DNA of 64,000 nt from Onchocerca lupi (Eukaryota > Nematoda > Chromadorea > Rhabditida > Onchocercidae), in assembly GCA_028564675.1 (NCBI GenBank), contig JAOVVO010000076.1, forward strand, positions 124,001 through 188,000, read 5' to 3'. Shown in pieces: positions 52,301-63,895 of this stretch (position 1 is the stretch's first letter; the number at the start of each line of letters is the position of its first letter). Under the pieces are notes generated by a model. That model worked only from the letters and a program-made list of their open reading frames with translations. It did not search any database and was not told the DNA's origin. Made by a program: the position numbers and the translations under genes.

Positions 52301-52738
52301 TAAATGATCATTTTACCTACCTGACTTAGAAAATATTCAAAAAAAGCAAAAAATGGAGGATAATCAAGCGTCCATTGCGATGTATCGTTGTAATACCATG
52401 AACAAATAGGAAGCGCATGTGTAATGGCCATCCAGTTACGGTGAACCTGCATTTTTTTAAAAAAAAAAAAGCTTTAGTTAACTTTCAATTTAAATTCCGG
52501 ATTTTTTTTTTTTTTTTTGACAAATAAATTTTGCTGAAGAAACAAAATTATTCAGAATAAATTGGTTTGAATTATTTACCTCGAAATCGGTGCTATGATA
52601 ACATGGTATCAAGAGGAATTTAATGGTAAAAACTGCCGCACAACAATATTGGAACCATTCGTTTCTAAACTGTTTCCGATACACCAATAATTCCGAATCT
52701 TTCTTTTGATCTTTCGGTGACGATAAATGGATTGTCAT
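49371..52738 (-). CDS. alg8: ALG8, dolichyl-P-Glc alpha-1,3-glucosyltransferase
   Basis: Ten exons in phase: 52738-52580, 52446-52321, 52185-52075, 51975-51766, 51681-51504, 51245-51034, 50885-50664, 50295-50200, 49912-49796 and 49538-49371; 532 aa against about 526 in human. Family signatures: LLIPCYHSTDFEV then HRNWMAITHALPICSWYY, WTLDYPPFFAFFEYFLS, LLYFQRFSVI, IHFQYNGFL, MKHIYLYYAPAYVVYY, FPFERGLTHAYWAPNLWAFY and LAGYHVHEKAI. It is a polytopic ER membrane enzyme (GT-C fold, ALG6/ALG8 family) that adds the second glucose to the lipid-linked oligosaccharide. The start is uncertain: an in-frame ATG at 52795 exists, but a TTTTTTAG acceptor at 52771-52778 lies between it and the ATG at 52738, which is therefore preferred. 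Exon 7 contains a 41-base segment that is duplicated exactly in the following intron. Confidence 0.94.
50618..50658 (-). repeat. Exact 41-bp copy of ALG8 exon 7 sequence inside intron 7
   Basis: Identical to 50800-50840 in the same orientation. It begins at intron position +6, right after the GTATG of the donor. Confidence 0.97.
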
Positions 52739-52880
52739 TATGTGGTGCGATAAATTATTTTGGAGAAAATCTAAAAAATTAACTTCACTATGCATTAAAT
52801 TAAAATCATCGATTATTAAAATTACAAATCCAACAGAGAAAAAAAATTCATAAATATATCGTAGTAATTGTTTTGTCACG

Positions 52881-53011
52881 ACAATTACCGTGATTACTAC
52901 CGTAATAATCGTGATATTATTACAAATATCATGATCGGATTAATCACGATGTTATTACAATTATTGTGATTATTACCGGAATAATCACGATATCATTACA
53001 ATTACAGCGAC
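52881..53011. repeat. Degenerate ~40-bp tandem repeat upstream of ALG8
   Basis: Three diverged units built from TAATCACGATATTATTACAA-like words with ACCGTAAT/ATTACCGG spacers. It lies about 90-220 bases upstream of the 52795 ATG and is rich in self-complementary words (TTGTAATA/TATTACAA). Confidence 0.55.
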
Positions 53012-54265
53012 TAATAGACAAATGATAGGGAAGAGATATCAGAAAAATATGCCCCCAGAACAGAATGGTGATCGATTGGAAGGAAACATTAACAAAAGTA
53101 TGTCTCATTTCCGGTAAACAGCAGGAAAGCGGGGCTGGATCTGAGAGATTTGTCGTGAGTAGTGATGTTCTGTTTATGACAAATCTTTATGATAAGACTA
53201 TCATATCTAATTTTGATGATCATAGTGGACATCCAGATGAGATATTGTCTACAAAATCAAAGATCTCGAAAATAAAATACATGGTATTTGAATCCTAAGC
53301 AGAATATTTCCACGTTTTAGAATTTCGTGTCATTTATTTTAGGTTCTTATGACCTTAAATCATAATTCCTGAATGTATCTCACAGTCTTATATACTTTTT
53401 TTTCTCTTAAAGCAGTACGAATCTAAGTTATTAATTTATTATTTGATGACAAGTCCGATCTAGGATCATCAGAATAAAAAATTTACGGCATATCAGTAAC
53501 TATACTTGAGTATCTTTGGTTTGACTTGTAGATCATTTAAAAAATCTTCTCCTTCGGCAAAATGCATTAATACACATATTTTCTAAAGCTTCAATTAAAT
53601 CAAAAACATAATCTTTATTGGTCAGAATTACCAAAGGACCTTAGTAATCTGATGAAATATTCGTAAGTTAACCTTCTCCAAGAATTTCGTGTATCACCGT
53701 GTTCGGCATTTGATCGAATATTTTATTTATACAACTTGTTTTACTTGGCAGAAAAATCATTTCAAAACATCTATAGCTAAATAGCCTATCTTTAAGAATT
53801 TTCGCATAATTTTTTTGAAATATAAAAAGAAATATACGGACATATAATACGACACGATATGCAATGAATGATATAATTAAATAATAATTACTTTGTTATT
53901 ATCAAAAAAGAAAGTTAATGCTATCTTTTTTCTTCACGAAGGAATTTCGCGTAAAAGCAATTTATAGAGAATAAAAAAGAAAATGAAAGATTTGCTATAT
54001 CATTTGTTTAAGCCATTCAATTGTCTTATATATTTTGATATTAATAAGCAGATGTCTTTATTGTGATTTATGTACAATGCTGTTTCTTTTCAAAGTTACA
54101 GCCAGCCATGAATGGCATTAAAAAAAATTACAAGTAAAAAGATTCAAATGGGCAACAAATGCAAAATGACAACAATGACAACATTTGTCGGAAAATTTTT
54201 GAAAGTTTTCAAAACAAACTGACAGTATTATAGGATTAAAATAACTTCAACAATTCATCATGACA
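53012..54265. other. Intergenic region between ALG8 and INCENP
   Basis: Contains one 77-codon plus-strand open frame (53065-53298) of normal composition but no splice support or recognised homologue; otherwise AT-rich with no visible gene. It includes the ALG8 upstream region and the INCENP 3' flank. Confidence 0.45.
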
Positions 54266-57200
54266 TTATGGTTTACTACCACGATTAACACTCTGTAATT
54301 CGAAAAATTTACTCGTCCCTTTCTTCGGGTTACTCATTGGTGATGACCACTGGGCTGAAGATGTTCTTTTAGTATAACGTGTGCGATTTCTTGCAAATAT
54401 TTTATTCAACATAGGCGTTCGCACCGGTCCGAAATAAGCATCAGGATCGATAGATGGTTGCACAACTTGTTTCCATAATGCATTTTGTAGTCGTTCCCCT
54501 GAAGTAAAAAGCGTATAATTTTTTAATAAGATCATATTTTCTCGAATTAACATTATTTCCATTTTTTGCAACTATTTTGAATTAGCTTAGATTTCTATTT
54601 AACTAATAAATGTCGAAATATGGGCCATAACAAGATTTCTTTCTTGAAAGGCTCAACATTCACTTAATGCACTAGATGATCATGCCACATTTAAGGTAAA
54701 CCACTGCTAACCTTGCGCCCAAAAAGGAATTGGTTTGCGTGGATTCTCTTCATCATCTGTTTCATCATTCGACGAAATGCTTTCAACATCATAGTTATTA
54801 CCAATATCATTCAATGTTTCGTTGCTTAATACATCCACGCTAAAAGAAAAAAAACAGTGATGACTTCTTAGAAATTTACAAATTTCTGTGCGGTGAAAAC
54901 CTGTACTAGCGTACTTTCAGAATTATCCAATTTCGAAAAAAGAACATTCGAGAGAAATATCTAAACAGTATCTAAATTTTTGTGTAATGAAAATTATTTT
55001 ACAATACCTAAATAATTTAGGCCCGAACAAAAGTAACCTTTTATCAAAAGTTTGATTATTTATACTGTTTGTCTCAGCAGTGAGGGTATCAACATCCATA
55101 ATTTGCGAAGGATCATCCATATTTTCCTTTTCATTTATCTCCGAATTCTCAACCATAGGTGAAGGTATCACAATGTCATCACTAACATCACAATTCCGCA
55201 AAGATCCCAACATTTCTTGTTCGCTTACTGTAGAAGTTTTTTCTGGTTCATTAGCTATATGTGTATTGTTTTGCGAACTTTTTCTTCCTTCCATATTTTT
55301 CTCAGCAATACTTTCAGATCTTTCAATATGAATTTGACTATCGATAAGCTCCTTATTTAGTACTTTTCCTGGAGTGTCAGCAATACTTTCAGAACATTCA
55401 GTATGCATCTGACTATCGATTAGCTCCTCATTTAGTACTTTTCCTGGAGTGTCAGTCTTGGTGGAATGCCTATCGATGTCTTCCCTTCCATTGCATTCCA
55501 CTAAATCTAACTTCTGTTTTTTATTTTGAGCATCAGTATCCTGTTTGACGCTATCGACGTGATTCCGTTTTCCATAAGATTGGAAGTTTTCCTAAAAAGA
55601 CATTTAAAAAATCTCAATAAAATCTCTTTTAAAAATGAATCAATCACTTTCTCGTAATTGGCAATATAAAACAAACCTCTCTATCTTTTACCTTCTCCTT
55701 TTGTAATACGTTCTTTGGTACAGAAGTGTCCTGTGAAGATTTCGAACGAATAAGCGGTTTATGTATGCGATTATAATATCCTCTACAATACGACTTCTAA
55801 GTTATTAACGTAATTTAATTTTCAACTGACATGTTTCTAAGTCTTCTCCTCAACAAACAATATTCTTTCGTCAACTGAATTAAATTTCTCTATTATTATC
55901 AAACTCTGAAATCATCAATTCATTATTAATCATCATAATATTAACAAAACCTCGTACGACAGGGTGATTTTGAGATGGCTCTTTGCGGTGCGCGTTGTTT
56001 CTGTCTCAATTCTTCAATTTGCTGTTCGCGCATCTTTATTATTCGAAGTTTCTCGAGCGCCTCTTCTTCTTTTTTCTTATTGTTCATTTTTACGCGCAAT
56101 GCCCGTTCTTCGCGATCTCTGAATTCCAAAATTTAGAAAGAGTTTGAATCAACGCTTTTTTAAATGAGCATTAAACTCATGCAACATTTCCAAATTTCTC
56201 ATACAATTTCATATATTTCTCATACATCACATACAATATAAAATACTACTGACATAGACAAATTTAGCTAAAATTTACTATCCATAAATGACAAAATTTG
56301 CTAAGTAATTCTCTAAAATTAAATTAATAAATGACCTCCTTGCACGTTCTGCTTTTTCTCTCATAAATTCTTCTTTGTTTTTGATTACGGTGTTTGTTCT
56401 TTTCTCCATTTTACGTATTACTTCAGATCTCTTGAATGTTGGCTGCAAAGAAAACTTATGTCGGCTTAACGAGCTCATGCAATCGAGTGATTTTGATCTA
56501 CTGCAGATCATTCACTTTATAAGACTATGATATATCTCAGTTCATTGAACTAAGTATATTTAGAATTGAAACCAAATTAATTTAAGATGCCTAAAAGTGA
56601 AACTCACTTGCTGAGTAATCGATTTTGGAGTACCCGTTATCTTTTTATCAACCATTTTCGGAGTGCCAACAATCCTCTCACCAGTCGTCTTCGGAGTAAC
56701 TGTAGCTTTTCGGACAACGACTTCTGAACTAGCTTCAATTTTTTGCGTGGTCATTCTAGGAGTCATTTCGTTTCTAAGCGGTATCCTAGAAATATTCATT
56801 ATTTCCTAATAAAAAATATTCGTTATTTACATTTACTGAAGCAAAATGATAACCTAAATGGAAAAACAAAATACTTACCGTTTTGGTGTGTTGTTTCTAG
56901 AAGTTGTAGTTGGAGGATACCTATTTACCTGTAAAATAAATGTTTCATCAGAAAAGAACATAACTGCATAATTATATTAAAACAAGATACTGACATAGTA
57001 GCTACCTTAGCAGGTGTCTGCTGTTTTGGGATACATTGTCTCGGAGTGGGTACAGGCCTTATTGGTGTCTTTCGGTCATTCATTCGGCCAGCTAACATTG
57101 CTTCTTCTTTTATAGCTTGCTGCAAAAGATAAAATTACGGAACAGGTGGGAAATGAATAAGCTGTAAAATTCAACAGCATTACTGAAAATACGTACCGCA

Positions 57201-58171
57201 GCAGCGTTCCTTGAAGATTTTGGAGTTTGTGCAGGATAAGTCGCAATATTTCTGAAAACAAAAGCACAATAAAAAAAAAAAAAAGTTCGATGAACTCTCT
57301 TTCCCATTTTATCATAAATTGTTGTAGACTTCATCGAAATAGTTTGATATAAAATTGCTATATTTCCACACCCTATTTAGTTACGCAGGGAATTCCACGA
57401 AGCAGTGTATAAATAGGGATTCCGTTTGCCACAACACAGCTAAAGAAATGATTCCATGAAAATTGAACCCATTCATAATCTTTGTAACATACTCATCGTT
57501 TGCAAAATCACAAGTTCTTTTTAGTATGATACTATCCAACAGTTTTTTCCTACACTTCTGGAAAAATTCTGCTTCCTGTGAAAAACAATATCCACGTTTA
57601 GGCGTTTTTGGCAAATGTATGCGACCTGTTCTGCAATTTCAAGTTCAAGTAAACATCATCATAGAATGGATCTATGAACTATTCTTTAATCCTGTACAAA
57701 ACAAATAGGAAAGAACAAAAGAAAATTTGCTGACGCTTAAAATCACTGATTCTTGTATATTACAATTCTTCAAATTCACAAGCTGTTTTCAACTAACAAA
57801 ACTTGCATAACAAAAAAAGAAATACAAATCAGAGGGACGTTTTGATGACTAATAATCATGAATCATTTTTAAGAAATTTATGTTTGATCGAGTTTAGCGA
57901 TTTAGCGAGTTTTGTGGTGGTATGTTTTCTACAAGATCACAAAATAGTCCTGATGTATCTTAAAAATGGAAGAAAAAAGAATACCAATCGAAGTCTAAGT
58001 TTGATTTAATATATGTTTGCATCAAATAAACAACTATGAATTTCGAAATTCAACTTACTCATTCCTTATGATTTCTTTCCCAACATTCTTTTGTTCTTCG
58101 AGCCAAAGAAAGAAACTGTTGATTTTCGACAAAATATCCGCATCAAATTTACACACAATTAATCGATCCAT
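54266..58171 (-). CDS. INCENP, chromosomal passenger complex scaffold (ICP-1-like)
   Basis: Twelve exons in phase: 58171-58059, 57630-57493, 57251-57197, 57119-57006, 56928-56879, 56785-56608, 56442-56336, 56118-55951, 55782-55677, 55591-55008, 54839-54712 and 54498-54266; 657 aa. The N-terminal exon (DADILSKINSFFLWLEEQKN) is the short helical CEN region expected to bind Survivin and Borealin. The middle has S/T-P-rich exons (GTPK repeats) and charged heptad-like helices (EEEALEKLRIIKMREQQIEEL spread over exon 8). The C-terminus carries the Aurora B-binding IN-box: KPIPFWAQG, SIDPDAYFGP, and the phosphorylatable TSS motif in RYTKRTSSAQWSSP. The complex controls chromosome alignment and cytokinesis. 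The coiled region is shorter than in vertebrates. TTTTTAG precedes the ATG by 16 nt. Exon 10 contains a 25-residue tandem duplication. Confidence 0.9.
55303..55452 (-). repeat. 75-bp in-frame tandem duplication in INCENP exon 10
   Basis: Copies 55378-55452 and 55303-55377 each encode 25 residues starting DTPGKVLN and containing ELIDSQ and SESIA. They differ at a handful of positions, so the duplication is moderately recent. Confidence 0.92.
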
Positions 58172-61100
58172 ATCGTAAAAATTAATCCTAAAAATTTGTT
58201 GAAAACTTTTAAAAGTAAGTCAAGCACTAAAAAAAATAATGAATTATATAAAAGAAATGAAAACGGTTATGAAAAGCGATTTCCTTATTAATTATATTGT
58301 TTTAACTGCTTGATTGGCAATGACATTAACTATGAATTTTTTTTTTTGACAACATCAATATTTATACTGAATTCCTTAAATCATAACCATATCTTTCAAA
58401 TTCTTCGCATAATTTTCAAAACATAGGAAATACTCTCAATTTCAAAGCTTCGAAGCGAAAGTTCTTGTTATTAATGTAATTACAGAGTCAAAGGATATCA
58501 GCCTCAACGAAAAAGTAGCTGAGAAATACCAATACTTTGCTATTTATTTTAATCTGTTCACACCTGTTCCCACCGAAAATCTTACTGTAGATGAAAATTT
58601 CCGATAGCAAATGATAGAAAAAATGATTGTCTCATAACCATTAATTTAATCTCCCATAGATCATTGGTAAACATTGCATAAGATTTTTGATTTCCAATTT
58701 TTTATGGGAGAATCATTTGAGATGCAACAATTTAAAATTTAAGAGAAAAAATTTTATAAAAGCACAACTCTAGGAGATGAGATTTAAACTCTTCTAAATT
58801 TAAATCTGGACGATGAAAAATTTGTATACTGACTAAAAAATTAATATTTGAAAAAAAAAAAATTGACCGTGAGTCTGCAAGTAGTCCGTCTACCTCACTT
58901 TCAATAGTCATGTCTGATTGATGATAGTGCACGTTTACTCAGGGATCTGAAAAGAAAGAAGCGACAGTACTGCAGAATTTACACGTACGTGTCCGCCCAC
59001 GTCACACACGTCCCACCAATTGCACAAGTACGCACAAACACTTTTAAGACAAAACATTACGAATGAGTTTAAATGCAAATTTAGCGCGAATAGCCAAAAA
59101 TCGTCTGCTCGCATTCCTTCACTATCTACATGCTTTTTTGACCTAATTCTCTATCTCTATCATGATCTCTTCTCTTTTGTCTCAATCTTAGACTTTCGGT
59201 TTTGGAACATTTCGCGACAACTGATTCGTAATGACAATGAATGAATTGAGGGGAGGGGGAGGGCGTGTGGCATTGTGCAGTTTGTGTGTGTACGTCAATA
59301 GACGTGAGGTACGTCAGGTAACCTGAAGGACGTCGGGTAAGGTGAAGTACATTGGATAAACCTGACTGATTATCTGATATATACTTAACAATTCGTTTTA
59401 CCTAACTGCATAATTATCAGCAAAGATTTCTTTTACTGCTGAATATTTCTTTGTATATTAATAACTATGTATATATATATGCATGTCAATGTGCGTGCGT
59501 ACGTAAAAATAGGACATAGTGAGTATTAAGCGACGAATTTATTTTCTTGCAAGTTTATTCCTCAATTTTAACTTTTTACTTAATGATAGCTGAAAAAATC
59601 TTTCATAATTGAGCGATGATAATAATTTAAATTTGAAAAGTAAACTACAAGTGAATACAAATTGAAATTAAATGCATGTAAAAATCATATTTGAATGAAT
59701 GTGGAATTTTGAAGATTCATTTATTTGGGAATATATTTGAGGGATCTTTTGGTTTGAGCGATATTTATCGTTGGTGAATTCGATATATCCTGGAATATTT
59801 CTCTCCCTATTTTTTCTTACTTCCAATTGATTATTTTAATATCTCGATAATCCCCCTCGATGTTAGTTTTTTAGAAAAAAAAAAGTGATGGGATGTAGGT
59901 TCTGATCAGTTTTTCTACCAGCTTATGACTTTAACATTTATTTTGTATGTCATGTTATGTTTTTTTTTTCAACTTTTTTTCAACATTCAGGCTTAGATAA
60001 TTTCTCTCATCGTTATTTTTAGAAGGAAAAACTATATGATGTAGATTCTAATCAGTTTTTCATTAATTCAACTTGTTCTTATTTCTCTTTTCATATCATT
60101 TAGCATTTATTTGCAGCTATGTGATGATCATCCTTCCAACTTATCATTCGGTTTTACGCTGTAATAGTGGAACAACTTATTGGTGTGCCAATTCATATTT
60201 TATTTTGTAAGTATTGAGTGATTAGCGATTTAGGTGTAAACACTACTAAAGGCTTACGGAAGTGATTTTGGTTGCAAATAATATATTTTGTAATATGCAA
60301 ATACCTCTATCAGAATTGAAAAGTGACAATAACGACTTTCTAGTATTTTCGAAATAAAAGTTTTATGAAAAGATTGAAAAGGAAGAACTACTGTTATTCA
60401 TATTCCCTAGAAAAATAAAAATACTGAAAAATTTGTAGAAAGTGCTAAGCCGAGAGAAAATGAGAAGTTAAATAAACTGAATACTGGTTGCTATTTGTAA
60501 ATGTTTATTTTGTTACTTAAAAGAATTGAATTTGATTAGAGTACTAAAACATTGTTATTATTGATCAAAAACTGACGAATTTCAGTTATCATGAACTGCT
60601 TATTAATCCATTAGTTATACACAATATCATTTTATACATTAAGATATTGCATTTGATGATTTCTGGTAACTGTCAATAATTTTTTATCAGCAAAAAACTG
60701 AAATGAGCTGAGCTCATGAAAAAAATCAGAAAATGAGCTCAGGACAATTTAAATCTGTTATGAACATGAACAGATGAAGATAAAAAGAAAGCATTTAATT
60801 GAAAAAATAAACAAGTTCGACTATAATTTACTTTTATAGAGCCTAGTTTTATTTATCATTGGTTAATCATTCTGTGATTTATCATTGAAATGGGCATAGG
60901 ATATGAGATAAGCTGAAAGATAGGCGATTCTAAAATATTTTTGCTGAATGTTTAATTGGATTTTTGTTGGACCATCGATGTTATAGCACTGATGCCTGAG
61001 AAATTTTGATAGTTTTAGTCGTTATGTGCTTATTTTCTTCGTTGACACCATACTTTTTTTTCTATTTTCGTGATTGCTCAAATTCTGCGAAAATGTCAAA

Positions 61101-61765
61101 TCAAAATTGTTTCTGTTAAAGAGGTTGGATGGTACGAAGAGCTCGGATTTGCAATAAATTTATTGCGTGCTTTAAATTAAATTTTCTTTTCATGGTATTT
61201 ATTCAATTTATTTAGTGACGCAGACATTTTAAAATAAATTTATTTACAAATGATTTGAATAATTCTGTGTAACATTAGTTGATACAACTGTCAATATTAG
61301 CTTATGAAAAATATGTATTACCGCAGAGTTTAATAAATTCATTCTGAAATTACTGGATAATTTCAGTATCTTCAAATTTTGATACATCAAATAATTCTAC
61401 TATCCAAAAATTAACGAATTTCATTAGATATTATTTATTGTATTTTAAAAAAAGTAATTTTTATTTGTTCATAAGCCCGTATAAAGAAAAATGGGAAACA
61501 ATTATCGATCAATAATTTAGTATACAATATCAAGTTTCATGACATAAACTATTTGGAAATTTATAATTTATATTTGTAAAATTGATTTGAAACGAACAAA
61601 TATACATTTGTGTTTAATGCCGTAGAGGTGTGTCATAATGTAATTATATAGCTCGAGATATATCATATTTTAATAATTATAATTTTATAATTGAAGAATG
61701 GAACAATTGAGATACTATAACAATCTATGGCATTATTTTACTACAAAAGAAAGAAAACAAAAAAT
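58172..61765. other. Intergenic region between INCENP and GMPPB
   Basis: No gene supported. It contains two clusters of ACGT-core motifs (58980-59030, 59289-59350) and an imperfect direct duplication (about 59836-59950 and 59993-60110, sharing GATGTAG-TTCT-ATCAGTTTTT). The rest is AT-rich. Confidence 0.5.
58980..59350. promoter_or_regulatory. Two clusters of ACGT-core motifs
   Basis: ACACGTACGTGT, CCACGTCAC and ACACGTCC occur within 35 bases near 58981, and TACGTCAATAGACGTGA, GTACGTCAGG and GGACGTCGGG near 59291-59335. ACGT cores are unusual in this AT-rich DNA and resemble bZIP or HIF-type sites; function is inferred. Confidence 0.3.
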
Positions 61766-62854
61766 TTACATAATAATATCAGGTTCGAATACACTTACTG
61801 AAATAGCCTTATGGGGTAAAACTCGGGCACCATTTAGATATAATTCATCTTCCACAATAACATCATCTCCAATAACACAAACATTATCAATTCTAACCCA
61901 GTTCCCGATAATACATTTCCTACCGATGATACTATGATTTATCCAACTGTGACTGTGAATAATAGTATTTGATAGTATCGTTGAATCTCGTAAGCAAACG
62001 CCATCATGAATTTCTACACCTGAACCAATGACAACATTTGGCCCAATAATACAACCCTCACCAATTCGTGCCGTATCATGTATCATCACATCTTCTCGTA
62101 CATTACGATCTTTGCTAAGCATTTCGGGATATTTTGAATGTAAAAAATGAAGATATAATCGAGTACCAGTAAGAAAATCTCGTGGTTGTCCAATATCCAT
62201 CCAGAAATCATCGAGAATATATGCATACAGAGTACCAGCTTTTGCCATTTGCGGGAAAATTTCTTTTTCCATGGATGTCGGTCGTGATGATATTCGATCG
62301 AGCATTCTCGACGATAAAACATATAGACCGGCATTAATATTATTACCCACATATTCCGGTGGTTTTTCCACAAAACGATCAACTTTATTCGTTTTTTCAT
62401 CAAAAACACAAACACCATATTTACTAGGTTCCGTAGCTTTGGTTACCGCAATGGTACCTTCATGTCGATGCCAATTATGGAAATCAATCATTTGTCGGAA
62501 CGGGAAATTACAAATAATATCAGAATTAAGTACCAGGAATGGTTTATCATCCTCATCTTTCAGCAAGTTTTTCACTAGAGATAAAGCTCCAGCTGTTCCA
62601 AGCGGTTCTTGTTCCACCGAAAAATGTACCGAGATATTCCAAAGGGTGTTAGCCTGACTTGCTATTTCTTCTTCTAGAAGTTTTGCACGATAACTAAGAG
62701 CCAAAATAACAGTATCCACACCTGCAGCTACCAATGCTTCGATTTGATGAAAGACCATCGGCTTATTAGCGAATTCGATAAGTGGTTTAGGTTGAGTTAA
62801 GGTCAAAGGTCGTAAACGAGTACCATAGCCACCAACCAAAATTAGAGCTTTCAT
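61766..62854 (-). CDS. gmppb: GDP-mannose pyrophosphorylase B (mannose-1-phosphate guanylyltransferase)
   Basis: A single uninterrupted 362-codon frame, the full length of the family (human GMPPB 360 aa). It starts MKALILVGGYGTRLRPLTL, the nucleotidyltransferase signature, followed by QPKPLIEFANKPM; it has LNSDI (metal/nucleotide site), FVEKPPEYVGNNINAGLYVL and DFWMDIGQPRDFL in the catalytic domain, and a C-terminal left-handed beta-helix of hexapeptides (IGEGCIIGPNVVIGSGVEI, HSIIGRKCIIGNW), ending EPDIIM. It makes GDP-mannose from mannose-1-phosphate and GTP in the cytosol, feeding N-glycans, GPI anchors and O-mannose. It is the only long gene in the window without introns. No SL-type acceptor close to the ATG was noticed. 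Confidence 0.98.
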   Translation of the reverse strand: MKALILVGGYGTRLRPLTLTQPKPLIEFANKPMVFHQIEALVAAGVDTVILALSYRAKLLEEEIASQANTLWNISVHFSVEQEPLGTAGALSLVKNLLKDEDDKPFLVLNSDIICNFPFRQMIDFHNWHRHEGTIAVTKATEPSKYGVCVFDEKTNKVDRFVEKPPEYVGNNINAGLYVLSSRMLDRISSRPTSMEKEIFPQMAKAGTLYAYILDDFWMDIGQPRDFLTGTRLYLHFLHSKYPEMLSKDRNVREDVMIHDTARIGEGCIIGPNVVIGSGVEIHDGVCLRDSTILSNTIIHSHSWINHSIIGRKCIIGNWVRIDNVCVIGDDVIVEDELYLNGARVLPHKAISVSVFEPDIIM

Positions 62855-63206
62855 AATTTGTCGTATTCAATGTTGCAATTATTATTCTCTTCGAATTTCC
62901 AATTTAATCAATTCTTTTCGAAAATGACACCACACTAAATCAAATTTTCCTACTTATCGATTCTTGAATTACTGATTGAAAGTTTAATATCGTAGAATTT
63001 TTAGAAGTTTGTCAGCAAGTAATCAATATTTGAAAAAAAGGCAAAAATTCAGCATAACAAATATAAATTAGTTAATTAATGCGGAGAATAACTAACCGAT
63101 CGATGGCTAAGCTAACAACTGGCAAACATTTTAACGTAAACATCTCTCATCCTCTTTCTTCGATTATTGCCTATTCATTTCGTTTTACTTCTCGCATCGA
63201 TTTCAG

Positions 63207-63461
63207 TTAATTCCTTCTTCGACTTTGACGTAATTCACAAAGCATTGCATCGGATAAATTGAAAGCAATTCTAAACAACAAGCTTATCAGCTTATCAGTG
63301 TTAGATTGTATTTTAGAAAGAAATAAAAAGTGCAAACTACCCATAAATTTTTTATTTGACACTATTATTCCAAATCCAACTTTTTGAGCGATATTATCAC
63401 AACTACTCAACGCCTTCGCATACTCCTTCTCTACTTGGGTTTTTTCTGCTACGGGAGACAT
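63207..63461 (-). CDS. Unrecognised short ORF, possibly two-exon
   Basis: An 84-codon frame from ATG at 63461 (MSPVAEKTQVEKEYAKALSS, CDNIAQKVGFGIIVSNKKF) continues to a stop at 63207. An alternative intron from GTAGTT to TTGTTTAG inside it also keeps a frame. The first 40 residues look protein-like. It lies between GMPPB and the divergent CWC25-like gene. I do not recognise it; it may be a small real gene or the first exon of one. Confidence 0.35.
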   Translation of the reverse strand: MSPVAEKTQVEKEYAKALSSCDNIAQKVGFGIIVSNKKFMGSLHFLFLSKIQSNTDKLISLLFRIAFNLSDAMLCELRQSRRRN

Positions 63462-63895
63462 GAAAGTTTCATGAAGAGTCACAGTTATTTATTGTTTAGC
63501 TGGAATATAACCGCATTGACAGTCACCGGTTTCGGCGTGTTACTTTTCTCTCTCCGATTTTTTTTCCATCGTTTTTTGAATTTTGTGCTTTTCAATTTAT
63601 TTCAGACTATTGATTAGATAGTGACACATCAGTTCTTGTTGAAATGATATAAATTTATCGAAATGGCGGTAATTGATGATCTATTGATTTAAAAAAATGA
63701 TAGATTCATATGAATTCACGATAAATTTATATGACTTCTTGAAATTACTATTCAGAGATTTGCATTTGTACTAGTATCGCCTATAGTTATTTTTAGATTA
63801 CCATTGTAAACTTGACGTATTGAATTTTAAAAGTTTTATTCGGCAAGAAAACTAATGCTTCAATTACTCTTTTTAAGAAATTATTTGATTGAAAT

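Noticed and set aside
53065..53298. 77-codon plus-strand ORF with balanced composition
   Set aside because: No splice sites, promoter, homologue or neighbouring exon seen; could be real but cannot be supported.
61783..61796. GGTTCGAATAC resembling a tRNA B-box
   Set aside because: Lies in the 3' end of the GMPPB coding frame, with no A-box or cloverleaf around it.
62271..62657. Plus-strand 128-codon ORF
   Set aside because: Antisense shadow of the GMPPB coding sequence.
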